From assembly GCF_000756305.1 (NCBI RefSeq), contig NZ_JRFE01000014.1, forward strand, positions 525,006 to 589,005: a stretch of 64,000 nucleotides of DNA, written 5' to 3'. Positions within the stretch are counted from its first letter, which is position 1; each line of letters opens with the position of its first letter. The DNA comes from Myxosarcina sp. GI1. Its GTDB lineage: Bacteria > Cyanobacteriota > Cyanobacteriia > Cyanobacteriales > Xenococcaceae. Under the pieces are notes generated by a model. It was not told the DNA's origin. It was given only the letters and a program-made list of their open reading frames with translations, and ran no database searches. This document shows, in pieces, positions 52,692-61,942 of this stretch. The translations under genes were made by a program, and so were the position numbers.

Positions 52692-53714
52692 TTAGAAGTT
52701 TGCTCGTTTGCGTAATAGTTCGCCCAAAGTTAAGTTTAGTGCCGCTTGCCCATCAAATACCGTACCGACTTTACCTCTGGTAAAGTGAAGTTTGTCTAAC
52801 TGATAGCCATCTTCAGATAGAGCTACGTAACCTACTTCGGTAGCGGTTTGCGGAACTTCATTCAGGTAAAATTCAACGAACTCTTTGAGAGCGGGATTAT
52901 CTTGTGCTGCGCTAGAGTTAATGTAAATAAATAATGGACGAGAAAGAGGCTGATATTTTCCTGCTTCTACCGTTTCACTGGAGGGTAATACCGCACCATT
53001 ACCGCTGTCTATCGCCAAAGCTTTCAAATTGTTTTGATTTGCTTCGTAGTAAGCATAACCAAAATATCCCAAGGCATTAGGATCTTGTTCTATTCCCTGC
53101 ACTAAAACATCATCGTCTTCACTAGCTAGATAATCACTACGACTAGAACCAGATTCTCCAACTACCGCTTCGGTAAAATAATCAAAAGTACCCGAATCTG
53201 TACCAGGTCCGTATAGATTTAAAGGTCGGTTTGGTAAACTGCTGTCTACTTGATTCCAGCGAGTAATTTGTTGTTCGGCTTCTGGGGACCAAATTTGGCT
53301 TAATTTTTTTAGAGAAATTTCGTTTAGCCAGTCATTGTTGGGATTGACTACTACCGTCAGTGCATCAAAAGCAATTGGTAGTTCGATATAAGCTACTCCT
53401 GCTGCTTTGCAAGTGTCCATTTCTGCTTTAGTAATGGGACGAGAGGCATTATTAATTTCAGTTTCTCCCGCACAAAACTTTGCAAAACCGCCCCCAGTCC
53501 CAGAAACGTTTAGTTCGATATCACTAGCTTCAGGGCGAGTAGATTCAAAGTCCTTAACTACAGCTGCAGTAATCGGATAGACGGTACTAGATCCATCAAT
53601 TGTTATTGATGTATCTTCCTGGGAGTTAATTTTGGCACCTGTGAGAATAAATGCAGTAAAAACTCCAAAGTATAAAACCAAGCTAGTAAGTTTTTTGTGA
53701 ATTTTTGTATTCAT
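52692..53714 (-). CDS. PstS/SphX-type phosphate-binding protein in an ars cluster
   Basis: 340 residues with a signal peptide ([20 protein letters not shown]). The mature part has the phosphate-binding blocks [44 protein letters not shown], and [16 protein letters not shown]. It is a periplasmic phosphate binder, but no pstCAB transporter genes are nearby. Placement between arsR and acr3 suggests a role in discriminating phosphate from arsenate or in keeping phosphate uptake under arsenate. A Pho box and an ArsR-type operator lie upstream. Confidence 0.88.
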   Translation of the reverse strand: MNTKIHKKLTSLVLYFGVFTAFILTGAKINSQEDTSITIDGSSTVYPITAAVVKDFESTRPEASDIELNVSGTGGGFAKFCAGETEINNASRPITKAEMDTCKAAGVAYIELPIAFDALTVVVNPNNDWLNEISLKKLSQIWSPEAEQQITRWNQVDSSLPNRPLNLYGPGTDSGTFDYFTEAVVGESGSSRSDYLASEDDDVLVQGIEQDPNALGYFGYAYYEANQNNLKALAIDSGNGAVLPSSETVEAGKYQPLSRPLFIYINSSAAQDNPALKEFVEFYLNEVPQTATEVGYVALSEDGYQLDKLHFTRGKVGTVFDGQAALNLTLGELLRKRANF

Positions 53715-53760
53715 TTTTAACCATCCCCAATTTATATCTGGGTAATCGTACTCTTATTAT

Positions 53761-53776
53761 TTCAAAAAAAGTTGAT
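53761..53776. promoter_or_regulatory. Candidate ArsR operator upstream of the pstS-like gene
   Basis: TTCAA-N6-TTGAT at 53761-53776 fits 9 of 10 fixed bases of ATCAA-N6-TTGAT, which I recall as the ArsR site of Synechocystis. It lies 47 bp before the pstS-like start and just downstream of the Pho box. Confidence 0.5.
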
Positions 53777-53780
53777 ATGA

Positions 53781-53799
53781 CGGTTAAGAATAATTTAAG
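53781..53799 (-). promoter_or_regulatory. Candidate Pho box upstream of the pstS-like gene
   Basis: On the minus strand CTTAAATT (53799-53792), a 3-bp gap, then CTTAACCG (53788-53781). This is the cyanobacterial Pho box layout of 8-bp PyTTAAPyPyT/A repeats spaced by 3 bp, with two of the usual three repeats. It suggests induction by phosphate starvation through the SphR/PhoB response regulator. Confidence 0.5.
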
Positions 53800-53810
53800 A
53801 AAACTACTTT

Positions 53811-54134
53811 TTAGCGAGCGCAATTTCGTAAGGGAAAGATAGTGGCATGACGGCGAAACTCTGCTAAATACTGCTCGATAATTACAAACTGAGGCAAATT
53901 AAGACTATAGTATATCCAGCGTCCTTCTTGTCGAGAGTGAATTAGCTTTGCTTCTTTTAAGGTTTTGAGATGAAATGACAGCTTAGACTGACTGAGATCT
54001 AGATGCTGACAAAGATCGCAAACGCATAGTTCGCGGTCTTTCAACAAATCGACTACCGCCAGACGTATGGGAACGGAGAGGGCATGAAACCCTGTCATAA
54101 TCAGAGTAGAATCTGTAGATGGTTCGACTTGCAT
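53811..54134 (-). CDS. arsR: ArsR-family arsenic-responsive repressor
   Basis: About 107 residues. Winged helix with RELCVCDLCQHLDLSQSKLSFHLKTLKEAKLIHSRQEGRWIYYSLN; the cysteines of LCVCDLC are the classical As(III)-binding site in the recognition helix region. As(III) binding releases it from DNA. It heads the unit arsR, pstS-like, methyltransferase, acr3, arsC on one strand. ATG 54134 is preferred over TTG 54137; an operator overlaps the start. Confidence 0.95.
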   Translation of the reverse strand: MQVEPSTDSTLIMTGFHALSVPIRLAVVDLLKDRELCVCDLCQHLDLSQSKLSFHLKTLKEAKLIHSRQEGRWIYYSLNLPQFVIIEQYLAEFRRHATIFPLRNCAR

Positions 54135-54148
54135 CAACTTTTATTGAA
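54133..54148. promoter_or_regulatory. Candidate ArsR autoregulatory operator
   Basis: ATCAA-N6-TTGAA overlaps the arsR start codon, matching 9 of 10 bases of the ATCAA-N6-TTGAT type. Binding here would repress arsR itself. Confidence 0.45.
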
Positions 54149-54251
54149 ATGACTCTTTTACCTTAACCTAAATATTAGGACTCACGCACTCAGAATATAA
54201 AAACGTCTGTAAACTGACATTTTATGTTCCCTGTTTTCTGTTTTTGTCTTA

Positions 54252-54344
54252 GCGAGCGTTCTCTTGCGGATTCAGGCGCAGATGCGCCAAACGTCGCTTC
54301 TGCCTTGTGCGATTCCGCGGAATCTCGCTGCTATTCCCTAAAAT
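54252..54344. repeat. Palindrome-rich small-repeat cluster
   Basis: Several short inverted repeats in about 90 bp, including GGCGCAGATGCGCC (near 54271-54284) and GATTCCGCGGAATC (near 54321-54334). The first is the reverse complement of the unit in the hsdM insertion. It lies between arsR and the Npun_F0494-type gene and is more GC-rich than its surroundings. Confidence 0.7.
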
Positions 54345-54385
54345 CCTGATTTTTTGTTTTACTGCGTAACTTCGTAAATATTATA

Positions 54386-54784
54386 ATGACTAGCACTGGT
54401 CAAACTCCAATCTATCCTCGTCATACTGTCAATCGAGCTACTAGAGCTTTGATTTGTTCTCCGTTTCAATTAGCACTATTTCAGGCACTGCGAAATCAAA
54501 GCGTTCCTCTAAACAAAATTGCAGGTGTCAAGGGAGTTGAAGCAGGTTATACTCAAAAGACTATATCTGAATCCAGGGCTGAAGCTCAATTACTGTGGTT
54601 GATAAAAGTTGGTTTATTAAGGCGAGAGGTAGATGGACAGGGCTTGACTGATAGTTTTCGTCTGACTCCTCTAGGCAGACAAATAATAACCAAATACGAA
54701 CCAACACCAAATTCACTGCCTCAGCCCGACTCGTTCGCTAGAGTTTTCAATTGGCTAAATCGTTGGTTAAAATGGTCACTTTAA
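54386..54784 (+). CDS. Npun_F0494-family cyanobacterial protein
   Basis: 132 residues. The stretch YPRHTVNRATRALICSPFQLALFQALRNQSVPL followed by TISESRAEAQLLWLIKVGLLRREVDGQGLTDSFRLTPLGRQII is characteristic of this cyanobacterial family. The C-terminal half looks like a winged helix, so a regulatory role is possible; function is not established. It ends 54 bp before cobQ on the same strand. Confidence 0.75.
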   Translation: MTSTGQTPIYPRHTVNRATRALICSPFQLALFQALRNQSVPLNKIAGVKGVEAGYTQKTISESRAEAQLLWLIKVGLLRREVDGQGLTDSFRLTPLGRQIITKYEPTPNSLPQPDSFARVFNWLNRWLKWSL

Positions 54785-54838
54785 GTAAACTAGCAACCGT
54801 AAATACGGTGAAACATATTATAAGCAGGGGCTAGATTG

Positions 54839-56332
54839 ATGAAAGCGATTATGGTGGTAGGGACTACCTCTCATGCAGGAAAATCCTTCTTGACTGCTGC
54901 TTTGTGCCGCATCTTGGCAAGACAGGGCTGGAGGGTTACTCCTTTTAAAGGACAAAATATGGCTCTCAACGCCTATGTAACGGCTACGGGAGGTGAAATT
55001 GGTTATGCTCAAGCAGTACAAGCCTGGGCAGCGGGAGTAGTACCCCAAATAGATATGAATCCGATTTTGCTCAAACCCCAGGGTAACATGACCTCGCAAA
55101 TAGTTATCAAGGGTAAAGCAGTAGGAGCCACCAAAGCCGCAGACTATTACGAAAAGTATTTCGATTTGGGTTGGGAAGTCATTCAAGAATCTCTCTATCG
55201 CCTATCATTAGAATTCGATTTAGTTATTTGTGAAGGGGCTGGTAGTCCAGCAGAAATCAATCTCAAACATCGCGACTTAGCTAATATGCGGGTTGCCAAA
55301 CATTTACGAGCGGCAACGATCTTAGTTGTCGATATCGAACGTGGTGGTGCTTTCGCTCACGTTGTAGGTACTTTAGAACTATTAGAACCAGAAGAGCGAT
55401 CGCTTGTCAAAGGTATAGTTATTAATAAGTTTCGTGGTGATAAAAAGCTTTTAGATCCAGGAATTGAATGGCTGGAAAAACATACTGGCATCCCAGTTTT
55501 GGGAGTAATTCCCTGGCAAGAGACAGCCCTACCTGCCGAAGATTCTTTAGATTTACTAGAAAGAAACTATCGACCAAATCCTAACAACATAAATATTAGT
55601 ATTATCCGCTTACCAAGAATTGCTAACTTTACCGATTTCGATCCTTTGAACGCCGAATCGACAGTTTCAGTAAAATATGTTGGCATCCACGAAACTTTAG
55701 GTCATCCCGATGCGGTAATTATTCCTGGAACCAAAACTACAATCTCCGATATGCTAGCTCTAGAACAAAGCGGCATGGCACAGCAAATTAAGGAATATGC
55801 GGCGGCTGGAGGCACAGTTTTAGGAATTTGTGGCGGCTATCAAATTCTCGGTCAGCAAATTATCGACCCTGAAGGCATTGAAGGCGAAGCTGGAGAGTTT
55901 GAAGCTCTAGGTTTAATGCCAATAAGCACTATCCTGGCAAACAATAAAGTTGCCCGTCAGAGACAGGTCGTTTCTAACTTGCCACAGGCAGGACTACCCG
56001 TCGATGGCTATGAAATTCATCAAGGGCGAAGTCGCATCAATCGCAAATTTAGAGATATTGAGTCTGACTACCAAGCAATTTTTGACGACCATAATTTAGG
56101 CATGACCGATAAAAGCCAATCAATCTGGGGCTGCTATATTCATGGTTTATTTGATAACGGTGCTTGGCGACGTTCCTGGTTAAATCAACTACGCAAACAG
56201 AGGGGTATGCCATCATTAGCAACGGGAATTGCTAATTATCGCGAACAAAGAGAAACTGCTTTGAACGAGATCGCGCAGATGGTAGAAAAACATCTTGACT
56301 TAAGCACATTTGCTTTAACTCGCAGATATTAA
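54839..56332 (+). CDS. cobQ: Cobyric acid synthase
   Basis: Glutamine-dependent amidation of four side chains of adenosyl-cobyrinic acid a,c-diamide in cobalamin synthesis. 497 residues. The ATP-binding N-terminal domain starts MKAIMVVGTTSHAGKSFLTAALCRIL and has PFKGQNMALNAYVTATGGEIGYAQAVQA; the glutaminase domain has GTVLGICGGYQILGQQI with the catalytic cysteine (about residue 333) and the late histidine of CYIHGLF. ATG 54839 is chosen; the TTG just before it adds one residue. Confidence 0.96.
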   Translation: MKAIMVVGTTSHAGKSFLTAALCRILARQGWRVTPFKGQNMALNAYVTATGGEIGYAQAVQAWAAGVVPQIDMNPILLKPQGNMTSQIVIKGKAVGATKAADYYEKYFDLGWEVIQESLYRLSLEFDLVICEGAGSPAEINLKHRDLANMRVAKHLRAATILVVDIERGGAFAHVVGTLELLEPEERSLVKGIVINKFRGDKKLLDPGIEWLEKHTGIPVLGVIPWQETALPAEDSLDLLERNYRPNPNNINISIIRLPRIANFTDFDPLNAESTVSVKYVGIHETLGHPDAVIIPGTKTTISDMLALEQSGMAQQIKEYAAAGGTVLGICGGYQILGQQIIDPEGIEGEAGEFEALGLMPISTILANNKVARQRQVVSNLPQAGLPVDGYEIHQGRSRINRKFRDIESDYQAIFDDHNLGMTDKSQSIWGCYIHGLFDNGAWRRSWLNQLRKQRGMPSLATGIANYREQRETALNEIAQMVEKHLDLSTFALTRRY

Positions 56333-56457
56333 AAAAGCAGGTTTTAGAATTTAGGAATTACTATTGGGTAACTACTCGCTACTTGAAAATAGACTCTATT
56401 TATTGAAATTGGCTATAAATAAATATAGACATAGATTCTAAATAGATAAAGTATAGT

Positions 56458-56697
56458 ATGAGTGTGAGAGTCCGCTTTTTGCCCGATGATGTTGTTGTTG
56501 CTGCCGAACCAGGCGAACCACTGCTACAGGTTGCCGAACGAGCGGGAGTATTTATTGCTACGGGATGTTTGATGGGAAGCTGTCATGCTTGCGAAGTAGA
56601 GTTGGAAGATGGAACAGCAGTTCGCGCCTGTATTAGTTCCATACCAGGCGATCGCCCAAAACTTACAGTTAATATTTATGAAGATCTGGCTTGGTAG
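56458..56697 (+). CDS. Small 2Fe-2S ferredoxin-like protein
   Basis: 79 residues with GCLMGSCHACEVELEDG and RACISSIPGD: cysteines spaced C-x4-C-x2-C and a fourth about 20 residues later, the plant-type 2Fe-2S arrangement. It lacks the N-terminal part of photosynthetic PetF, so it is a variant with a separate electron-transfer role. It follows cobQ on the same strand after 125 bp and may serve a reductive step of cobalamin metabolism, which is an inference from position. Confidence 0.85.
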   Translation: MSVRVRFLPDDVVVAAEPGEPLLQVAERAGVFIATGCLMGSCHACEVELEDGTAVRACISSIPGDRPKLTVNIYEDLAW

Positions 56698-56765
56698 AGT
56701 AAAGATGTTCTTTTAAGTAGCAGATAGCAGATAGCAATTAAAAGTAATTTGCGTCTTGCTACTTG

Positions 56766-56870
56766 CTACCTCGCGCATTCCCTAGCGGAGGACGGGCGGC
56801 ATAATCTTTGGAGGTTTTCTCCAAAGACACGCCCTCAACCATCCGCGGTGTCGCTCGTTTATTTGCTACT
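56766..56870. repeat. Palindrome-rich small-repeat cluster
   Basis: GC-rich stretch of short inverted repeats (for example CTTTGGAG/CTCCAAAG near 56805-56828, and CCGCGG near 56844) just after runs of GCTACTTG-type heptamers. It separates the ferredoxin gene from the convergent von Willebrand gene and may act as transcription terminator for both. Confidence 0.55.
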
Positions 56871-56871
56871 T

Positions 56872-57492
56872 CTAATCGGTAATTGCGTTTAGCAATACTT
56901 CCGCTAGAGTCAAACCTTGCATATCGTCAATAGTTACCGTATCGACAATATCAAATTTAGCCCCAGCAGCTTCTAAACGGTCGTCTAATGCCTTAAGAAA
57001 CTGGGTGGCTTTGCGATCGTTGCCAACTTGAATTAGAGAAATGGCTAGTTCTTCATCGCGGTCTATTTGCCGAGAAGCATCGATAATCAACCGCATTACC
57101 GATTTATAGTCGTCGGGTTCGCCGTCGGTAATAACTAAAATAGTCTCCCCATTGGCTTTAGCTTGCCCCGCAGCTTTGCGTTGAAAATAGTTATCGAGAG
57201 CATCAGATAAAACGCTATATAGATCGGTACGACCCATAGGATCGTTTTCTTCGTAAATTTGGTCTACCTTGTCGGAAGTAACATTGTCGTAACGGCGAAA
57301 ACGACCAGAAAATAAGTATACGGTAATACCATCAGGATCGATTTCTTCGCATTTTTTTGCCAAAGCTAGAGTTGATTCTCGCGCTGACTGCCAGCGTGTT
57401 TTACCTCCAGGACGGTCATTAGTAGACATACTACCGCTTTTGTCAATAATTAACGTATAGTCGCGGTCTTCTATAATAGAACCTTCAGCCAT
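56872..57492 (-). CDS. von Willebrand factor A-domain protein (TerY-like)
   Basis: 206 residues forming one vWA domain. The MIDAS metal site is complete: DKSGSMS (about residues 17-23), the threonine in MGRTDLYS (about 90) and the aspartate in VITDGEPDD (about 122). Such cytosolic vWA proteins mediate metal-dependent protein contacts, often in tellurite-type or stress systems; no partner genes lie here. No signal peptide. Confidence 0.85.
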   Translation of the reverse strand: MAEGSIIEDRDYTLIIDKSGSMSTNDRPGGKTRWQSARESTLALAKKCEEIDPDGITVYLFSGRFRRYDNVTSDKVDQIYEENDPMGRTDLYSVLSDALDNYFQRKAAGQAKANGETILVITDGEPDDYKSVMRLIIDASRQIDRDEELAISLIQVGNDRKATQFLKALDDRLEAAGAKFDIVDTVTIDDMQGLTLAEVLLNAITD

Positions 57493-57830
57493 AGTGTTAT
57501 AGTAAACTCCTAAAAACTAATTTTTTCTTTGATTCACGCTCGAGCGAGTTCAAACTAAATTTACCAAGATTAAGGAAGCCTTATCGAACGAGGGCGGAAT
57601 TTTCTCCGAGCGATAAAGAACGCAAACTTATTCTAAAAAGACAATTTTGGCAGTTGCCTCGCTTAAAAAAATAATTTTTGAGTATTTATACTGTACCGCC
57701 AAGTAAATTGTAAACAGATATTGCAGGACTGGAACAAATATTTAAATGTTGTTATGAATAAAGAGCGAGAGCGCATTTATTATCTACATTGAAAGATAAC
57801 TAAGAAACATTATTATTTACGAGATAAATC
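57493..57830. other. 338-bp divergent intergenic region
   Basis: Only a palindrome CGCTCGAGCG (57538-57547) and AT-rich sequence. No open frame or RNA recognised. Promoters of both flanking genes must lie here. Confidence 0.55.
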
Positions 57831-58157
57831 ATGGATAACGAACTCCAAAAATATAAGATGATCTGTACCCTTAAATTTGGTGATATTTACGGTCAGATTA
57901 TTGTCTGGTTAATTGTTATTTTTATTAGCTTAGCTACTACCTTAGCTCTTTGGAGTAGTACGCGACAAATTTATGCTTTGGCTACTGTAGGCATCGTTTT
58001 AGTTCTCTCTCTACCTTTCTTGCTGTTTGCCTTTGTAACTACTCTGTTAAATCATATTGAATTTGCACCTCTAGAAGAAGCAGATACTCTAAGCCGCAGA
58101 AATGCCAATCGCGAAGCTGCTAGAGCTTCTCGTCAAAAATCAGCAGCGGCAGGTTGA
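57831..58157 (+). CDS. Small membrane protein of unknown function
   Basis: 108 residues with two hydrophobic helices (IIVWLIVIFISLATTLALW and LATVGIVLVLSLPFLLFAFVTTLL) and a basic, alanine-rich cytosolic tail. The family is not recognised. A hairpin terminator follows 20 bp after the stop. It is convergent with rbcR. Confidence 0.7.
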   Translation: MDNELQKYKMICTLKFGDIYGQIIVWLIVIFISLATTLALWSSTRQIYALATVGIVLVLSLPFLLFAFVTTLLNHIEFAPLEEADTLSRRNANREAARASRQKSAAAG

Positions 58158-58177
58158 ACGAATCTATAGCGTATGCT

Positions 58178-58212
58178 ACTCGCTTGCTGTGGTAATTTTG
58201 CAAGCGAGTTTG
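58178..58212 (+). terminator. Hairpin terminator between two convergent genes
   Basis: ACTCGCTTGC (58178-58187) pairs with GCAAGCGAGT (58200-58209), a 10-bp stem with a 12-nt loop and a short TTTG tail. It could serve both the membrane-protein gene and rbcR. Confidence 0.7.
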
Positions 58213-58216
58213 ACAG

Positions 58217-59191
58217 CTAATGAATGTTGAGCTGATGATGACATAAAAGATCTATAGCCTGAAAATCTCTAAAAGTAGAAAACTGAGGTAGAATTTCTTT
58301 ACTAAATGCCTCTGCGGCTTTAGAACGGTAGCGATTGGGATTGATAATCACAGAAAGCGTCCGCTCAATACTGACTTCGTTAATTTTAGCTCGGTGTAAT
58401 ACTCCCATCTGTAGTTCTTTTTCGATCGCCGTTGTCGAGACAAAAGCAGCACCTAGCCCCGACTGTACGGCATTTTTAATTGCTTCAATTGAGTTAAGTT
58501 CCATCTCGACTTTAAGACGTTTGGGATCTATTTCATAGCAGGTTAAAACTTTATCAATCACTTTACGGATTGTTGATTGAGAATCGAGAGTAATAAACTG
58601 TAACTTATACAAATCGTCTTTGTGAATGGTTTCTTCTCGTGCCAGGGTATGAACGGCAGGTAAAATCAAAGCTAATTCGTCATCGGCATAGGGAATAATC
58701 TGGAGTACTTCTTGTAACTCTGCTGGTACTTCGCCACCAATAATAGCCAGATCTACCTGTCCGTTTGCTACCGCCCAAGATGTACGGCGCGTTGAGTGTA
58801 CCTGTAACTGTACGGAAACATCGGGGTATTTTTGGCGAAACAAACCAATCATGCGCGGAATTAAATAGGTTCCTGTAGTTTGCGAGGCACCGACAATTAG
58901 GGTACCACCTTGTAAATTTTGGAGATCTTCAATCGCCCTACAGGTTTCCTGACACAGTGAAATAATTTTCTCGCCGTAGCTTAATAATAAATGTCCTGCT
59001 TCGGTCAACTGCGCTCTGCGCCCGCCGCGATCGAATAAAGGTACATTTAGCTGTTTTTCTAGATTTTGTACCTGAAGACTAACGGCAGGTTGAGAGACAT
59101 ACAAACTATCAGCCGCTCGTTTGAAGCTTCCTTCTGAAGAAATTGCCTTGAGAATGCGAAGCTGATCCAAAGTAAAGGGAATATCAGACAT
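58217..59191 (-). CDS. rbcR: RbcR-type LysR regulator of RuBisCO genes
   Basis: 324 residues. Winged helix at the N terminus ([48 protein letters not shown] in pieces), then a periplasmic-binding-like effector domain with [24 protein letters not shown] and [25 protein letters not shown]. The sequence follows cyanobacterial and plastid RbcR (Ycf30). It activates rbcLXS in response to metabolites; rbc genes are not in this window. Confidence 0.9.
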   Translation of the reverse strand: MSDIPFTLDQLRILKAISSEGSFKRAADSLYVSQPAVSLQVQNLEKQLNVPLFDRGGRRAQLTEAGHLLLSYGEKIISLCQETCRAIEDLQNLQGGTLIVGASQTTGTYLIPRMIGLFRQKYPDVSVQLQVHSTRRTSWAVANGQVDLAIIGGEVPAELQEVLQIIPYADDELALILPAVHTLAREETIHKDDLYKLQFITLDSQSTIRKVIDKVLTCYEIDPKRLKVEMELNSIEAIKNAVQSGLGAAFVSTTAIEKELQMGVLHRAKINEVSIERTLSVIINPNRYRSKAAEAFSKEILPQFSTFRDFQAIDLLCHHQLNIH

Positions 59192-59351
59192 ATATTTATA
59201 AGATCGAACTTTAAATTTAATTTGTAGTTATGAGGTTGTATCTTAAGAAAGTTTTTTTATTTCAATTTGCACCCTACCACGAACGGCTCGTATTTTTGGT
59301 TAATTATTGCTACTATCGACTATGATAAATAACACTTATATAGGTATTAAG

Positions 59352-60068
59352 ATGTCCGTACCGAGTTGGTTCACTCCCAGTCACGGGATTATCTTAGGGC
59401 TGCTGCTCGGTTTTGCTATGGTGCATAGTGGTTTGGCAGCTTTAAGACCTTGGGCTGAAGCTAAAATGGGGGCGAGGCTATATCGAGTAATTTTTGCTAG
59501 TGCCAGCATTCCCTTTGCCACTGTTTTAATTATTTATTTTTTCAATCATCGCTATGATGGTTTTCAATTATGGCAGGTTCGGGAAGTTACGGGTATGATA
59601 CCTTTAGTGTGGATACTATCGGCAGTCTCGTTTATTTTTCTCTATCCTGCTACCTTTAATTTACTGGAAATTGCCGCCGTGCAAAAGCCAGAAATTCATC
59701 TGTACGAAACGGGAATTATACGTATTAGTCGCCATCCTCAAATGGTAGGACAGGTAATTTGGTGTATCGCCCATACTCTTTGGTTGGGTACGACCTTTAC
59801 CTTATTTACTTCATTAGGCTTAATTGCCCATCACTTATTTGCGGTTTGGCATGGCGATCGCCGTTGGGAACATAAATATGGCGAGGCTTTTTTAAAAGTC
59901 AAACAGCGTACTTCTGTGGTTCCTTTTTTGGCAGTTATTGATGGTCGTCAAACTTTAAAGTGGCACGAGTTTTTGCGACCTGCCTATTTGGGAGTTTTAG
60001 CTTTTGTGTTGCTCGTATGGTGGGGACATCCCTGGCTAATGCAAGCAACTTCTAGAGTATATTGGTAG
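59352..60068 (+). CDS. NnrU-family membrane protein (zeta-carotene isomerase-like)
   Basis: About 238 residues with six hydrophobic segments. The family features are HGIILGLLLGFAMVHSGLAALRPW, YRVIFASASIPFATVLIIYFFNH, ETGIIRISRHPQMVGQVIWCIAHTLWLG and HHLFAVWHGDRRWEHKYG, with conserved histidines suited to haem binding as in Z-ISO (15-cis-zeta-carotene isomerase). Cyanobacteria often rely on CrtH for isomerisation, so the role is not certain. ATG 59352 is preferred; 59322 is an alternative. Confidence 0.8.
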   Translation: MSVPSWFTPSHGIILGLLLGFAMVHSGLAALRPWAEAKMGARLYRVIFASASIPFATVLIIYFFNHRYDGFQLWQVREVTGMIPLVWILSAVSFIFLYPATFNLLEIAAVQKPEIHLYETGIIRISRHPQMVGQVIWCIAHTLWLGTTFTLFTSLGLIAHHLFAVWHGDRRWEHKYGEAFLKVKQRTSVVPFLAVIDGRQTLKWHEFLRPAYLGVLAFVLLVWWGHPWLMQATSRVYW

Positions 60069-60166
60069 TTTGCCAGATTTTCTTTGTTAGTAGCTTTCAA
60101 TTAAGGGCAACACGGTTTAAATTAAACAGTATATTTGAAATTTTAAAATTTATTATTAGATTCAAT

Positions 60167-60514
60167 ATGTCATCTGCGATTGACGAACATAATTTTCAAC
60201 AAGAGGTTTTAGAAAATTGCCAGCTAGTTTTAGTTCACTTTTGGGCTCCTTGGTGCGGTTTGTGTCGCTTAGTCGAACCTATGCTAGAAAATTTACAGGC
60301 AGACTTTCAATGTGGGATAAAATTAGTTTCAGTTAATGCCGATCGCAATTTCAGGTTAGCTAATACCTACCGCATTCAAAATTTACCTACTTTATTATTG
60401 TTTCATAATGGAAACCTGGTTCAAAAGCTAGATAGCTTTCAAAATCGAGAAAGCTTATATTCAACTTTAGAAATATTTCTTTCCGAACGGGCAAAGGAAA
60501 TTCAATCTGCATAA
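60167..60514 (+). CDS. Thioredoxin-fold protein with WCGLC active site
   Basis: 115 residues with a thioredoxin fold: LVLVHFWAPWCGLCRLVEPMLENL, VNADRNFRLANTYRIQNLPTLLLFHNG (the cis-proline is present). The active site is WCGLC where ordinary thioredoxins have WCGPC. That change usually shifts redox potential and partner choice. A TTG-started extension from 60062 lies in the preceding gene's end and is unlikely. It follows the NnrU-like gene on the same strand. Confidence 0.88.
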   Translation: MSSAIDEHNFQQEVLENCQLVLVHFWAPWCGLCRLVEPMLENLQADFQCGIKLVSVNADRNFRLANTYRIQNLPTLLLFHNGNLVQKLDSFQNRESLYSTLEIFLSERAKEIQSA

Positions 60515-60641
60515 GTTAACGTCAGTTAGAGTTGGAAAAATTTATAGGTTGAGGTAGCACGTCGAGCGAAGCTCAACAAGCGCTAAGCAGTGTAGATGTA
60601 AACCTTAAGCCTGTAAAGATAGAATCAAGTGAGATTTAGAT

Positions 60642-61070
60642 TTAAAGTATTTCGGCTTCAAACAACTCAAAAACCTGACGACAAAACAACCTGAGTTTTT
60701 GTTCGACATCTTCAGAGGGTTGACATTTACCCACAAACTGCCAATTATCGACTGTAGAAAACCGCCAAGCTCTACCCAGATGGCTAAATCCCGCAGTTTC
60801 TAGTCCGATTAGCTTTTCACCTGCTTCTAATGCGTCGTTGTGAAAGCGAATTTGAACTAAAATACTGTTGCTTTGAAAACGTCTGCTCCAGCCTGGAAAA
60901 TGAAAACCAATATCAATCGAATCTGGATCGACTAATTCTAAAGTTTCGGGATCGTTTTTCCAGGGTTTGAGATCGGCTTTAGCATCGGGAAACTGTATTT
61001 TAAACAAGTTAACCACAGAAGCAATTTTGGCAGTCATGTCCAAACTTTTAGCTCTTTCTGATGCGTTCAT
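60642..61070 (-). CDS. Conserved-type hypothetical protein, 142 aa
   Basis: Not functionally recognised. Soluble protein: MTAKIASVVNLFKIQFPDAKADLKPWKNDPETLELVDPDSIDIGFHFPGWSRR in pieces, then ILVQIRFHND, GLETAGFSHLGRAWRFST and VEQKLRLFCRQVFELFE. The pattern is typical of small cyanobacterial proteins of unknown role. It is divergent from cobI. Confidence 0.7.
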   Translation of the reverse strand: MNASERAKSLDMTAKIASVVNLFKIQFPDAKADLKPWKNDPETLELVDPDSIDIGFHFPGWSRRFQSNSILVQIRFHNDALEAGEKLIGLETAGFSHLGRAWRFSTVDNWQFVGKCQPSEDVEQKLRLFCRQVFELFEAEIL

Positions 61071-61216
61071 TGTGTTCGCTCTCCTTTAATTAGTTCGATT
61101 AGCTTGAGTTAAATGTCCATATTCAAATATTTATTGCTTGTTACCAGAAACTGGTTGTCAGCTTCAAACGCGCTATGGTAAAAGCATAGATCGAACATAG
61201 CTAAATTGAGATTGAC

Positions 61217-61942
61217 TTGTATACACTTTATGGCATTAGCGTAGGCACGGGCGATCCAGAACTAATTACTCTTAAAGGACTGCGACTCTTACAACAAGCA
61301 CGGGTAGTAGCTTTTCCCGCAGGTAAAGGTGCTCGCCCAGGAGTAGCGCAGACTATTATTTCTGATTGGCTCAAGCCAGAGCAAAAGACTTTAAAACTCA
61401 ACTTCCCTTATGTCTGTGAAGAAGCTATTTTACAACAGGCTTGGCATACTGCCGCCAGACAAGTTTGGCAATGTCTGCAACATGGCGATGTTGCTTTTGC
61501 TTGTTTGGGAGATGTCAGCCTCTATAGCACCTTTACCTATTTGGCTCAAACTTTGCGCCAGCTAGCTCCAGAAACGCAGATAAAAACAGTACCTGGGGTT
61601 TGTTCGCCTGTGGCGATCGCTTCAGAGTTAAATATTCCTCTGACAGTAAATCACCAGCGTTTGGCAATCTTACCAGCCATTTATAGCGTTGCCGAATTTG
61701 AAACGGTGCTTACCTGGGCAAATGTGGTAGTTTTATTAAAAGTCAATTCTGTATATCCACAAGTGTGGCAGCTTTTAAAAGCCAAAAATTTACTCGAACA
61801 TAGTTGGGTGGTAGAGAAAGCTACTTTTCCCGACCAAAAAATTTATGCCAATCTCGCTCGATTTCCTCAGCTGAAATTATCGTATTTTGCTTTACTGTTA
61901 GTTGCTAACGACAAAAATACCGATTATTCGTCAGTTTATTAA
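61217..61942 (+). CDS. cobI: Precorrin-2 C20-methyltransferase
   Basis: SAM-dependent methylation of precorrin-2 (or cobalt-precursor) at C20 in cobalamin synthesis. 241 residues: ISVGTGDPELITLKGLRLLQQARVVAFPAG (glycine-rich SAM loop), FACLGDVSLYSTFTYLA, TVPGVCSPVAIASELNIPL. The start is TTG 61217, since no ATG fits before the conserved YTLYGISVGTGDP. cobQ is about 4.9 kb upstream on the same strand. Confidence 0.93.
   Translation: MYTLYGISVGTGDPELITLKGLRLLQQARVVAFPAGKGARPGVAQTIISDWLKPEQKTLKLNFPYVCEEAILQQAWHTAARQVWQCLQHGDVAFACLGDVSLYSTFTYLAQTLRQLAPETQIKTVPGVCSPVAIASELNIPLTVNHQRLAILPAIYSVAEFETVLTWANVVVLLKVNSVYPQVWQLLKAKNLLEHSWVVEKATFPDQKIYANLARFPQLKLSYFALLLVANDKNTDYSSVY

Noticed and set aside
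54160-54172. Second Pho box around CTTAACCT upstream of arsR
   Set aside because: Only one good 8-bp unit; the neighbouring units at 11-bp spacing do not fit.
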